From Desulfatiglandales bacterium (GTDB lineage Bacteria > Desulfobacterota > DSM-4660 > Desulfatiglandales > HGW-15): 37,098 nt of DNA. Under the pieces are notes generated by a model, which searched no databases, was not told the DNA's origin, and saw nothing but the letters and a program-made list of their open reading frames with translations. Positions 29,180 to 37,098 of this stretch are shown in pieces (the first letter of the stretch is position 1; each line of letters opens with the position of its first letter). The position numbers were made by a program, and so were the translations under genes. The stretch lies in contig JAQYVK010000044.1 in NCBI GenBank assembly GCA_030145585.1, forward strand, positions 1-37,098, read 5' to 3'.

Positions 29180-30616
29180 ATGGGTTTAAAAACGAGAGAA
29201 GAATACATCGAGTCTATTCGACAAATGAATCCAACAGCTTATATGTTTGGTGAAAAAATAACGAATGTCGTGGATAATCCACGGCTTAGAGCGGGCATCG
29301 AGGCGACGGCAGTGACGTATGAAATGGCTGAGATGGAGGAATACAAGAAATACATGGTGACCGAAAGCCCTTTGATCAACGAACCGGTCAACCGTTTCAC
29401 CTTACCCCCATCATCCATTGAGGACCTTGTTGCCAGGGTCAAGATCAACAGGGCCCTTGCCAATCGCGTCGGGACCTGTCACCAACGATGCACCGGGTTG
29501 GATTGTCTCTCAGCCCTTGCCATCGTAACCTATGAGGTGGACCAGAAACATGGCACGAAATATCATGAAAATTTCAATAATTTTCTGAAATATATGCAGG
29601 AGAATGATCTCGCCGGAAATGCCGGGGTGACCGATGTCAAGGGGGATCGATCCCTAAACCCCCAGGATCAGGAAGATAAGGACATGTACCTGCGCATCGT
29701 AGAAAAACGGGACGACGGCATCGTAGTAAGGGGGGCCAAAGCCCATCAGACCGGTTCCCTTTCATCCCATGAAATCATCGTGATCCCAACCCGGGCCCTG
29801 AGGAAGGGAGATGAGGAATATGCCGTTGCATTCTCCGTACCAGCAGACTCGCCTGGATTGATTCATGTCGTGGGACGTTCAACTTTGGATATGCGGGAAA
29901 TGGAGGGATGTGACGTCGGCAATGTGAAATATTCCAAATATTGTCCCACCCTGATTTTCGATGATGTCTTTGTCCCGTGGGATCGGGTCTTTCTCTGCGG
30001 GGAAGTCGAGTTCGCCGTAGATATGGTCGTGAAATTTTCTTCGTTTCACAGGCAGAGCCATGGAGGTTGCAAATCGGGTAAAATAGACTGCATGATCGGG
30101 ACCGCCATGACTATGATGGACTACAATGGCACCTCCAAGGTCGGCCATCACAAACAAAAAATTATCGACATGATTCACAGGGCCGAAACACTCTATGGGT
30201 GCTGCCTGGCCTCTTCCTATGAGGGTAAAGAACAGCCCTCGGGAGCCTATTTCATCGATACGGTCTTGGCCAATGCCTCAAAGATGCATGAAGGCAAAGA
30301 AATGAGTGAGGCGACCCGTTTGATGGTGGATATATGCGGCGGGTACGTAGCTGACCTGCCGTCTGACAAGGATTTCGAAAATCCTGAAGTCGGGGATCTG
30401 ATAAAGAAATACATGAAGGGCGCAAACGGCGTACCGGTAGAGAAGCGTATCAAAATGTTCAGACTGGCCGAAAAACTGGCTATGGAGAGTGCCGACACTA
30501 TCTCGGACATCCATGGAGGGGGTTCGCCTGAAGCCCACCGCGTAACCATTTTGCGGGAAACCAATACCGAACAGAAGAAGAAGGCCGCACAGCGTTTGGC
30601 CGGAATCGAGGAATAG
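29180..30616 (+). CDS. abfD: 4-hydroxybutyryl-CoA dehydratase/vinylacetyl-CoA delta-isomerase-like (4-hydroxyphenylacetate 3-hydroxylase superfamily)
   Basis: C100-HQR-C104 and H290-X6-C297 correspond in spacing to the [4Fe-4S] ligands C99, C103, H292, C299 of clostridial AbfD; aaggaggag RBS. Confidence 0.87.
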   Translation: MGLKTREEYIESIRQMNPTAYMFGEKITNVVDNPRLRAGIEATAVTYEMAEMEEYKKYMVTESPLINEPVNRFTLPPSSIEDLVARVKINRALANRVGTCHQRCTGLDCLSALAIVTYEVDQKHGTKYHENFNNFLKYMQENDLAGNAGVTDVKGDRSLNPQDQEDKDMYLRIVEKRDDGIVVRGAKAHQTGSLSSHEIIVIPTRALRKGDEEYAVAFSVPADSPGLIHVVGRSTLDMREMEGCDVGNVKYSKYCPTLIFDDVFVPWDRVFLCGEVEFAVDMVVKFSSFHRQSHGGCKSGKIDCMIGTAMTMMDYNGTSKVGHHKQKIIDMIHRAETLYGCCLASSYEGKEQPSGAYFIDTVLANASKMHEGKEMSEATRLMVDICGGYVADLPSDKDFENPEVGDLIKKYMKGANGVPVEKRIKMFRLAEKLAMESADTISDIHGGGSPEAHRVTILRETNTEQKKKAAQRLAGIEE

Positions 30617-30728
30617 AACACTTCTATTTAAGTTAGAATCTGGAATCAACCCGTTTCCCTTAGCCTCTCCTGTGGGAGGGGCAAGGGAAATTTTTGTAGC
30701 GTAAAAGCTTGCGAAGTTCCGCCTCAAA

Positions 30729-30779
30729 CCGACGAGCCGTTCGACAAGCTCACGGCCCTGAAGTTCTCGAAGGGTTGGC
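30729..30779. repeat. Dispersed-word sequence GTTCGACAAGCTCACGGCCCTGA..CTCGAAGGG
   Basis: gagccgttcgacaagctcacggccctgaagttctcgaagggttgg; related word (ccctgag..cgaaggg) also at 8975-8996. Confidence 0.5.
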
Positions 30780-30810
30780 GGCGTAAATGTCCCATTTCTT
30801 GATGCCGAAT

Positions 30811-30891
30811 GATGCTGGATCCTGGATTCTGGGTAAATCGAAAAAGAATTCTTCTTAGATCCAGTATCAAGTGACCAGCATCCAGTATCTG
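30811..30891. repeat. Stutter-word inverted repeat, GATGCTGGATCCTGGATTCTGG family (G)
   Basis: Left arm gatgctggatcctggattctgg (30811-30832); right arm agatccagtatcaagtgaccagcatccagtatctg (30857-30891). Confidence 0.8.
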
Positions 30892-30988
30892 TTCGCACAT
30901 AGCATCATGTTTGATACAAAAACTTGATATTCACCCGCCTTGGGCGGGTACATTTTAAGATCTTGGCTTATGGAGACGCCTAAAAGGA

Positions 30989-32449
30989 ATGACCAAACCC
31001 TATGATGTCATAATTGTCGGTGCCGGGGTTGTCGGAAATGCGATCGCCCGAGAATTGTCGCGATATCAAATCAATGTCGCCGTTCTTGAAAAAGAACTGG
31101 ATGTTGGTTTGGGGACGAGTTCTCGGAACAGCGGAGTTGTGCACTCCGGTATCCACTACAAGCCGGGCAGTATGCGCGCAAAAGTGAATGTCCAAGGCAA
31201 TGACATGATGGGCGACTTGTGCAGAGATTTGAAGGTCAAAATCCAGTATATAGGCAAACTGACCGTCGCCCAGGATGACACCGACATCGAGACGCTTCAT
31301 GCACTGAAAGAGCAGGGCGAGGCCAATGGTGTGCCGGGTCTTGAGATCCTCGATAAGGATCAAATGCAGAAGATCCAGGCTGGAGTCGGCGGAATCCAGG
31401 CCCTTTATTCACCTACGACCGGCATCATTTGTCCTTATGGCCTGACAGTGGCCCTGGCAGAGAATGCCGTGGCCAATGGTGTTGATTTTCACTTGGGTGA
31501 AGAAGTAAAGGCCATCACGAAAACCAACAACCACTTTGAAGTGGAAACATCTCCAGGCAGACTCTTCAAAGCTCAAGTGCTCATCAACTCTGCAGGACTC
31601 TTTGCAGACAACATATGTAGAATGGCGGGAATAAACGAATACAGGATCTATCCCTGCCGCGGTGAATATCTCATTTTGGATAAAAGATTGGAGGGCAGCC
31701 TCTCCACACTGGTCTATCCCGCCCCACGAAAGGGAGGTGCGGGCCTCGGCATTCACCTGACCAATACGGTTGACGGAAATATATTGATTGGGCCCAGCAA
31801 TGAATATATTGATGAGTCTGATGATTACGCCTGCACGGCTGATGTCATCAAACTTCTGAAAAAGGAGGGCCATGAGCTCTTACCAGGGCTTTCCACGTCG
31901 GATTTTATTCGCAACTTTTCCGGCCTGAGGTCAAAGCAGACCTCTCCTGAAGAAAAAGGGTTTAAGGATTTCGTCATCGAGAGCAGGCGAGACCTGCCCG
32001 GCTTCATCAACCTGGTCGGTATTGAAAGCCCGGGTCTGACCTCTTCACCAGCAATCGCCCTCATGGTAAAGGATATGGTGGGTGAGACACTGTCTCTAAA
32101 AGAAAAAGGGTCTTTTGTGGCCGAACGCAAGGGCCTCACAGGTTTCTTCCATGAACTGCCCCCTGAGGAAAAGGCGGATCTGATAGCAGAGGATCCCGAT
32201 TACGGGGAGATCATATGTCGCTGCGAGCAGATTACCAAAAAAGAAATTCTGGATGCCATTCAAAACCCTTTGGGGAGCAAAACCATAAACGGGATCAAGT
32301 ACAGGGCCCGCGCTATGATGGGACGGTGCCAGGGTGGATTTTGTTTGCCGAGAATAGTACAGATACTGGAAAAGGAGTTTGGTTACAGGCCGGATGATTT
32401 TCTCCTGAGCAATCCCGGTTCCAACCTGTTTACGGGTCATGTTCGATAA
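30989..32449 (+). CDS. LhgO/GlpA-like FAD-dependent oxidoreductase with C-terminal BFD-like [2Fe-2S] domain
   Basis: YDVIIVGAGVVGNAIARELS; SRNSGVVHSGIHYKPGSMRAK; PCRGEYLILD; LGIHLTNTVDGNILIGPSN; C-terminal ICRCEQITKKEILDAI...MMGRCQGGFC. Confidence 0.87.
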   Translation: MTKPYDVIIVGAGVVGNAIARELSRYQINVAVLEKELDVGLGTSSRNSGVVHSGIHYKPGSMRAKVNVQGNDMMGDLCRDLKVKIQYIGKLTVAQDDTDIETLHALKEQGEANGVPGLEILDKDQMQKIQAGVGGIQALYSPTTGIICPYGLTVALAENAVANGVDFHLGEEVKAITKTNNHFEVETSPGRLFKAQVLINSAGLFADNICRMAGINEYRIYPCRGEYLILDKRLEGSLSTLVYPAPRKGGAGLGIHLTNTVDGNILIGPSNEYIDESDDYACTADVIKLLKKEGHELLPGLSTSDFIRNFSGLRSKQTSPEEKGFKDFVIESRRDLPGFINLVGIESPGLTSSPAIALMVKDMVGETLSLKEKGSFVAERKGLTGFFHELPPEEKADLIAEDPDYGEIICRCEQITKKEILDAIQNPLGSKTINGIKYRARAMMGRCQGGFCLPRIVQILEKEFGYRPDDFLLSNPGSNLFTGHVR

Positions 32450-32546
32450 TAATAGGAGCAGGGGCGAAGAAGAAGCGGGATGGTCCAAGCTATGCGATGC
32501 GGGAAAGAGGGTTTGTTTTCCTCTCACCCGCTCTCGTTGGTCGCTT

Positions 32547-32778
32547 GAGTACACAGGGAACTCAGAGAGAATTATTTTTTTGGTCTGATTCGTTAAGAGG
32601 ACGAATCAGACCAATCATCAGTCCCTTACGGGACCTATGGTTTAACCCAGATCCAAATGAAAGGTTAGAATGATATTGAGTCCCGCGAAAGCGGGATGAC
32701 TCATTGATCTGAATTCCCATCTCAGGAATTCAGATCAAATAGACTCCGTGACCTCTGTGAGCTCTGCGAGAGGTAAAA
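32547..32778. repeat. Stutter-word repeat, CACAGAG/CTCAGAG family (H), enclosing two hairpins
   Basis: gagtacacagggaactcagagagaatt (32547-32573) and gactccgtgacctctgtgagctctgcgagaggtaaaa (32742-32778). Confidence 0.7.
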
Positions 32779-32853
32779 AGAACATTTTAGAGGTGGCGCT
32801 CTAAAAGGAATCAGGTATTAATTGAGTAGATTGGATATGAAGGCAATATATAA

Positions 32854-34095
32854 ATGAAAAGTATCAAACGAGATTTAGTGATCATCGGTGGTGGGCCAGC
32901 GGGGCTTGCCGCTGCCGTCGCCGCAAAGGAATTCGGTTGCCCGGATGTCTTGTTAATTGAACGGGACCGAATTCTGGGCGGTATCCTAAATCAGTGCATC
33001 CATGACGGTTTCGGCCTCCACCGTTTCGAAGAATCGCTCACCGGTCCGGAGTACGCCCAGCGTTATATCGATGAGTTCAATCGGCTCGGCGTCGATGCCA
33101 TGATGGGGACAATCGTCCTCTCCTTGGACAGGGAACGGAATCTCCTTGTCAGTTCCAGAAAGGGTTTCACTAAAATAGAGGCGGGAGCCATCGTCCTGTC
33201 CATGGGATGCAGGGAAAGAACAGCCGGGGCCATTCAGATTCCTGGGACAAGGCCGTCAGGGATCTATACGGCCGGCGCCGCACAAAATTTTATTAACTTA
33301 CAGAATATCATGGTAGGGAAGCAAGTCGTCATTCTCGGCTCAGGGGATATCGGCATGATCATGGCAAGGAGGATGACGCTCGAGGGGGCGAAGGTCGAAT
33401 CGGTGTTTGAGATCCTCCCTTACGCCGGGGGTTTGGCGAGAAATATCCAGCAGTGCCTCAATGACTACGATATCCCGCTCCATCTGAGTACCAGTGTCAT
33501 CGAACTCCACGGAAAAAGCCGGTTGTCAGGGGTCACCGTCGCCAATATGGATGAAAACTTTCTCCCCCTTCCCGGTTCAGAACGCCATATTCCTTGCGAC
33601 ACCTTGTTGTTGTCGGTCGGTTTGATCCCTGAAAACGAATTGTCTCACAGAGCTCACGTCACCATGGCACCGGCAACCGGTGGCGCCGGGGTGGATGATA
33701 TTTTCATGACGAGCGTTCCCGGGATTTTTTCCTGTGGAAATGTCCTTCATGTGCACGACCTTGTGGACCATGTTTCCGAAGAGGCAGCCCTGGCGGGTCA
33801 GTTCGCAGCACAATTCCTGGAAGGCGGCATCCCTTCTCCTGATTCCCATATAAACATTGTTCCGAAGCAGGGAGTCAGGTATACTCTTCCACAACATGTA
33901 AGCGGGCTGAGAGATTTTACCCTCTCACTCAGGGTTACCGAACCTTTAAAGGATCGTGCCGTCTGGGTTCGTGATGGGGATCGTAAAGTCGCCCGGAAAA
34001 AGATGGTTCGTTTACACCCCGCAGAGATGATCCGGGTAAAAATAAAGGGTGAAAAATTGCAGAATACCAGGACGCTGGAGGTCTCGGTGGAATGA
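32854..34095 (+). CDS. NAD(P)/FAD-dependent oxidoreductase
   Basis: DLVIIGGGPAGLAAAVAAKEFGCPDVLLIERD; second nucleotide motif VVILGSGDIGMIMARRMTLEG. Confidence 0.9.
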   Translation: MKSIKRDLVIIGGGPAGLAAAVAAKEFGCPDVLLIERDRILGGILNQCIHDGFGLHRFEESLTGPEYAQRYIDEFNRLGVDAMMGTIVLSLDRERNLLVSSRKGFTKIEAGAIVLSMGCRERTAGAIQIPGTRPSGIYTAGAAQNFINLQNIMVGKQVVILGSGDIGMIMARRMTLEGAKVESVFEILPYAGGLARNIQQCLNDYDIPLHLSTSVIELHGKSRLSGVTVANMDENFLPLPGSERHIPCDTLLLSVGLIPENELSHRAHVTMAPATGGAGVDDIFMTSVPGIFSCGNVLHVHDLVDHVSEEAALAGQFAAQFLEGGIPSPDSHINIVPKQGVRYTLPQHVSGLRDFTLSLRVTEPLKDRAVWVRDGDRKVARKKMVRLHPAEMIRVKIKGEKLQNTRTLEVSVE

Positions 34096-34475
34096 AAAGA
34101 AAAGAACTGATTTGTATCGTCTGTCCGAACGGTTGTCAGATACAGGCTGAGATTGAAGAAGGCGAAAAAATCCAGGTCAATGAGATTACGGGGCATCTTT
34201 GTGACAAAGGGCCCGAATGGGTCGAGCAGGAACTGGTCAATCCCATGAGGACCATTGCCAGCAGTATTATGGTGGAGGGCGGCGACTTTCCCCTCGTCAG
34301 TGTCCGCACGGATTCGCCGATACCCTTCAAGAGCATCCCTGAAATCATGAAGGCGATAAAATCTTCCAAGGCGAAAGCTCCGGTGCAAATCGGCGACATC
34401 ATGGTGAAGAACCCGGCCGGTACCTTTTGCAACATCATTGCCACAAGAACTGTCCAAACTCAGGTCCTTCCTTAG
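34092..34475 (+). CDS. DUF1667-type Cys-rich protein
   Basis: KRKELICIVCPNGCQIQAEI...ITGHLCDKG; overlaps preceding stop codon (ATGA coupling). Confidence 0.85.
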   Translation: MKRKELICIVCPNGCQIQAEIEEGEKIQVNEITGHLCDKGPEWVEQELVNPMRTIASSIMVEGGDFPLVSVRTDSPIPFKSIPEIMKAIKSSKAKAPVQIGDIMVKNPAGTFCNIIATRTVQTQVLP

Positions 34476-34544
34476 AATATCTCTCCTTCAGGTCCCTGGG
34501 TTTGTCGGGAGATAAGGGGCCATTGTCGTAACCGAAATTATAGA

Positions 34545-34744
34545 AATTGTCAGAAATATGTTCCGATTGGTTTTTTTATTAAATCCCCCTGTCCCCCTTT
34601 GTCAAAGGGGGAACTTATGAAGGCCTGAAGGTGTATCAGCACACCTATTGCCGCAATGAGCAATGCCGGAGTGTAAGCATTCCCCCCTTTTCAAAAAGGG
34701 GGGCTAGGGGGGATTTTATGCTGTCGGACACTCCTTCCAATCGG
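34545..34744 (-). repeat. 200-bp dispersed repeat, copy 2 (inverted relative to copy 1)
   Basis: Reverse complement aligns with 19746-19945 end to end, including C/G-run arms and the cgattggaaggagtgt and acatatttctgacaatt ends. Confidence 0.88.
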
Positions 34745-34786
34745 AGCATAAATATGACATCAACTATATAACCAATTCCAGAGTAC

Positions 34787-35659
34787 ATGAAAATGCGGTA
34801 CGCTATTGTCACCAACCCTGTCGCCGGTAAAATGAGTGTTGCTCAGAAACGCGCCCTATTGTCGGGGCCTGCGGAAATCCTAGAGGCGGAAATATGTGGG
34901 CTTGATACCACCACAGTGGATGATTTCTGCCAGTGCACTAGGGAACTTCAAGACCGGTGTGATGTCCTTGTAGTCGCTGGTGGCGACGGTACCTTCTCCG
35001 ATGTCCTCAATGCCATCGATACCTCCAGGATCCCGATCGCCTTCCTGCCCTTGGGGACGGGTAACGCCATGCAACATGCCCTGAACTATAAGGGGACCCC
35101 CAAGGATATTGCAAGACGCATCAGGGAGGGTGAGATCCGTGAGTACGATCTGATAAATTGTGATGATAGAAAGAAGGCATTCATGGTGTCCTTAGGGATC
35201 GATGGCCTGGTCATCAAGCTCCGCAGCCAATATCGGGCCAAGGGCGCTTCCGGGTTCAAGACATATTTCAGGGCCGTCCTAAATGCCTATTTCAAAGAAT
35301 ACAAGCGGACAACCGCAAAAATGATCTTGGATGACGTGACGATTGAAATGAAGGGCTTGTTGAGTCTCATGGTTGTGAAACAACCATACTATGGTTTTGG
35401 AATGAAGGTGGTGCCGAAGGCAAGGTTTGACGACGGCCAACTGCACGTCCTTTGTGTGAATGAGGGCCTCTTAAAAGCGGCCCTTGGAGGCATGACCGCC
35501 CTGGCATTCGAGAACCGGATCGGCCAATACCTGACCGGACGGCGACTGACGGTCAGCCTGGAACGGCCCCTGGCGCTCCAGATCGATGGGAATGAAGGTT
35601 GGGAGTCGGACGAGTTTCAATTCACTGTTTTCCCTAAGGGGCTGAAAATAAAATGCTGA
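34787..35659 (+). CDS. Diacylglycerol/sphingosine kinase-family lipid kinase
   Basis: AIVTNPVAGKMS; VLVVAGGDGTFSDVLNAI; IAFLPLGTGNAMQHAL. Confidence 0.9.
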   Translation: MKMRYAIVTNPVAGKMSVAQKRALLSGPAEILEAEICGLDTTTVDDFCQCTRELQDRCDVLVVAGGDGTFSDVLNAIDTSRIPIAFLPLGTGNAMQHALNYKGTPKDIARRIREGEIREYDLINCDDRKKAFMVSLGIDGLVIKLRSQYRAKGASGFKTYFRAVLNAYFKEYKRTTAKMILDDVTIEMKGLLSLMVVKQPYYGFGMKVVPKARFDDGQLHVLCVNEGLLKAALGGMTALAFENRIGQYLTGRRLTVSLERPLALQIDGNEGWESDEFQFTVFPKGLKIKC

Positions 35660-35842
35660 GTCACTCCAGCGCGTTTTAATGGCGGGCACGAAGTTTAGGT
35701 CGTCGGTTCTATATAGGTCTTAACTTAAAACTAACTATATAGTCTCGTGATTGCAGCGACCTTTCTCCTTAATAAGTGGATATGAATTAGGTAAATATTT
35801 TTATTCACCACAGAGGCACGGAGGACACAGAGTTGACATTTT

Positions 35843-35916
35843 TTTTCGTTTGCCGGGATATCAGCCCGCCTTGGCAAACCAATCAAGCTTGGCGGGCCGA
35901 TGCCGGCAAACGAAAA
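35843..35916. repeat. Nested cruciform-forming inverted repeat
   Basis: ttttcgtttgccgg (35843-35856) / ccggcaaacgaaaa (35903-35916), inner gcccgcc / ggcgggc; preceded by caccacagaggcacggaggacacagag. Confidence 0.75.
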
Positions 35917-36003
35917 GCATCACCCCTATCGGGCTTTGAGTGAATCATTTTTATACCTCGGTGTAATATGTCCCATCAATTCCGGCCCCGCAGGGCAGTG
36001 ATC

Positions 36004-36037
36004 TTTTTGCCCATCGTTTTTTCTCGATGGGCAAAAA
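36004..36037. terminator. Perfect 13-bp hairpin flanked by T/A runs, bidirectional-terminator-like
   Basis: TTTTTGCCCATCG ttttttct CGATGGGCAAAAA. Confidence 0.55.
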
Positions 36038-36133
36038 AGAAGAAACATTCTATTAACGATTCGTTACCATAAATATGAATTGGAGTACTAAGACCTTATA
36101 GCAGGTTTAATTGGAACATAGGTTACAGATCTT

Positions 36134-36844
36134 ATGAAAATGGACGACATCATTGAAGATCTATTGAAGGAACTTCAACCCTTGCGGTTCGGTCCTCCAG
36201 TGACACACGTCTACAATCCCTTGCAATACGCCCAGAAATCTTACAAAGCGTATTTAAAGCTCTATGGAAGGCGTCCAAAGGAGGTTGTCCTTCTCGGGAT
36301 GAATCCCGGCCCTTGGGGGATGGCGCAGACCGGCATTCCTTTCGGGGAGGTATCCGCGGTGAAAAGATGGCTTCGCATCGAAGCCCCCGTAGGTTCGCCT
36401 CGATCAATACACCCAAAACGCCCGGTCCTTGGTTTTGAATGCCCTCGGCGTGAAGTGAGCGGCAGGCGGTTTTGGGGGTGGGCAAGGGATGTGTTCGGAA
36501 CCCCGGAGCGTTTTTTTAAACGTTTCTTTGTGTCCAATTACTGCCCATTGCTTTTCATTGAATCAAGCGGTCGGAACAGGACCCCCAACCAGCTTACCAG
36601 GGCGGAGCAGAAGCCCCTTTTTGAAGCCTGCGATCGGGCTCTCCGGCGGACCATTGAATGGCTAAAGCCCCGTTATGTCGTGGGAGTGGGGAACTTTGCA
36701 AAAGAAAGGGCCCTCGAGGTCTTAGACGATCTAGATGTGATCATCGGCAGTGTCACCCACCCGAGCCCCGCCAATCCCAAGGCCAACAAAGGTTGGGACC
36801 CCCTCGCCACCCAAGCCCTAAAAGACCTGGGCATTCATCTCTGA
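36134..36844 (+). CDS. SMUG1-like single-strand-selective uracil-DNA glycosylase
   Basis: VVLLGMNPGPWGMAQTGIPFGEVSAVKRWL; FVSNYCPLLFIESSGRNRTP; THPSPANPKANKGW. Confidence 0.92.
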   Translation: MKMDDIIEDLLKELQPLRFGPPVTHVYNPLQYAQKSYKAYLKLYGRRPKEVVLLGMNPGPWGMAQTGIPFGEVSAVKRWLRIEAPVGSPRSIHPKRPVLGFECPRREVSGRRFWGWARDVFGTPERFFKRFFVSNYCPLLFIESSGRNRTPNQLTRAEQKPLFEACDRALRRTIEWLKPRYVVGVGNFAKERALEVLDDLDVIIGSVTHPSPANPKANKGWDPLATQALKDLGIHL

Positions 36845-36980
36845 AAAGTAGATCGGAATTTGGGAAACCATGTGGTGATTAGTTTGATCTAAACCCACCG
36901 CTTCTAGCGGTGGACCCGGAAAGGTTCTACCGTTCCGGCGAGAAAAAAATACTCGTGAACGGCAGATTAAAGCATTTTTT

Positions 36981-37098
36981 TGAACGTCCAACATCGAACA
37001 TCGAACATTGAACATCGAATGATGAACTCGCTTCGCTCGGCCATTTTATAAAAAATTTTAGCATGCCTTATTCAAAATTCGACGTTGGACGTTGGATC
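36981..37098. repeat. Stutter-word inverted repeat, CGAACATCGAACATTGAACATCGAA family (J), truncated at window end
   Basis: Left arm tgaacgtccaacatcgaacatcgaacattgaacatcgaat (36981-37020); right arm attcgacgttggacgttggatc (from 37077). Confidence 0.85.

Noticed and set aside
11160-36844. Two uracil-DNA glycosylases as a DNA-modification/defence system
   Set aside because: Family 4 UDG and SMUG1-like UDG are 25 kb apart, in unrelated contexts; coexistence is common DNA-repair redundancy.
36981-37020. CRISPR-like short repeats
   Set aside because: Words of ~9-11 bp with no unique spacers and an inverted second arm; no cas genes in the window.

Overview
The window looks like a chromosomal segment from an anaerobic deltaproteobacterium / Desulfobacterota-type genome (inferred from gene content and repeat style; not verified). 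It is mostly housekeeping and metabolic genes: a class III cyclase-TPR protein, an NtrC-type two-component pair, an uncharacterised radical SAM protein, a divergent PurD-like ATP-grasp protein, a LysM/SPOR lipoprotein, coaBC, family-4 UDG, the NfeD/slipin pair, a K/E/A-rich coiled-coil protein, ispD-hemC-cobA/hemD, a CaiB/AMACR-type protein, ihfA, sucCD, a GntR regulator, a 4-hydroxybutyryl-CoA dehydratase-like enzyme, an LhgO/GlpA-like + FAD oxidoreductase + DUF1667 set, a lipid kinase and a SMUG1-like UDG. No CRISPR array, tRNA, rRNA or transposase was recognised. The most unusual signals are: (1) at least nine intergenic islands in which a short word is repeated imperfectly in one arm and reverse-complemented in the other, with different word families at different loci; (2) two MITE-like elements with a shared core but different terminal inverted repeats, both abutting stop codons; (3) a 200-bp dispersed repeat in two opposite-orientation copies; (4) a cold-shock gene with intact RBS and terminator but TGA in place of the conserved Trp codon; (5) a divergent PurD paralogue and an uncharacterised radical SAM family; (6) an ~800-bp polypurine coding strand with a 120-bp internal repeat.
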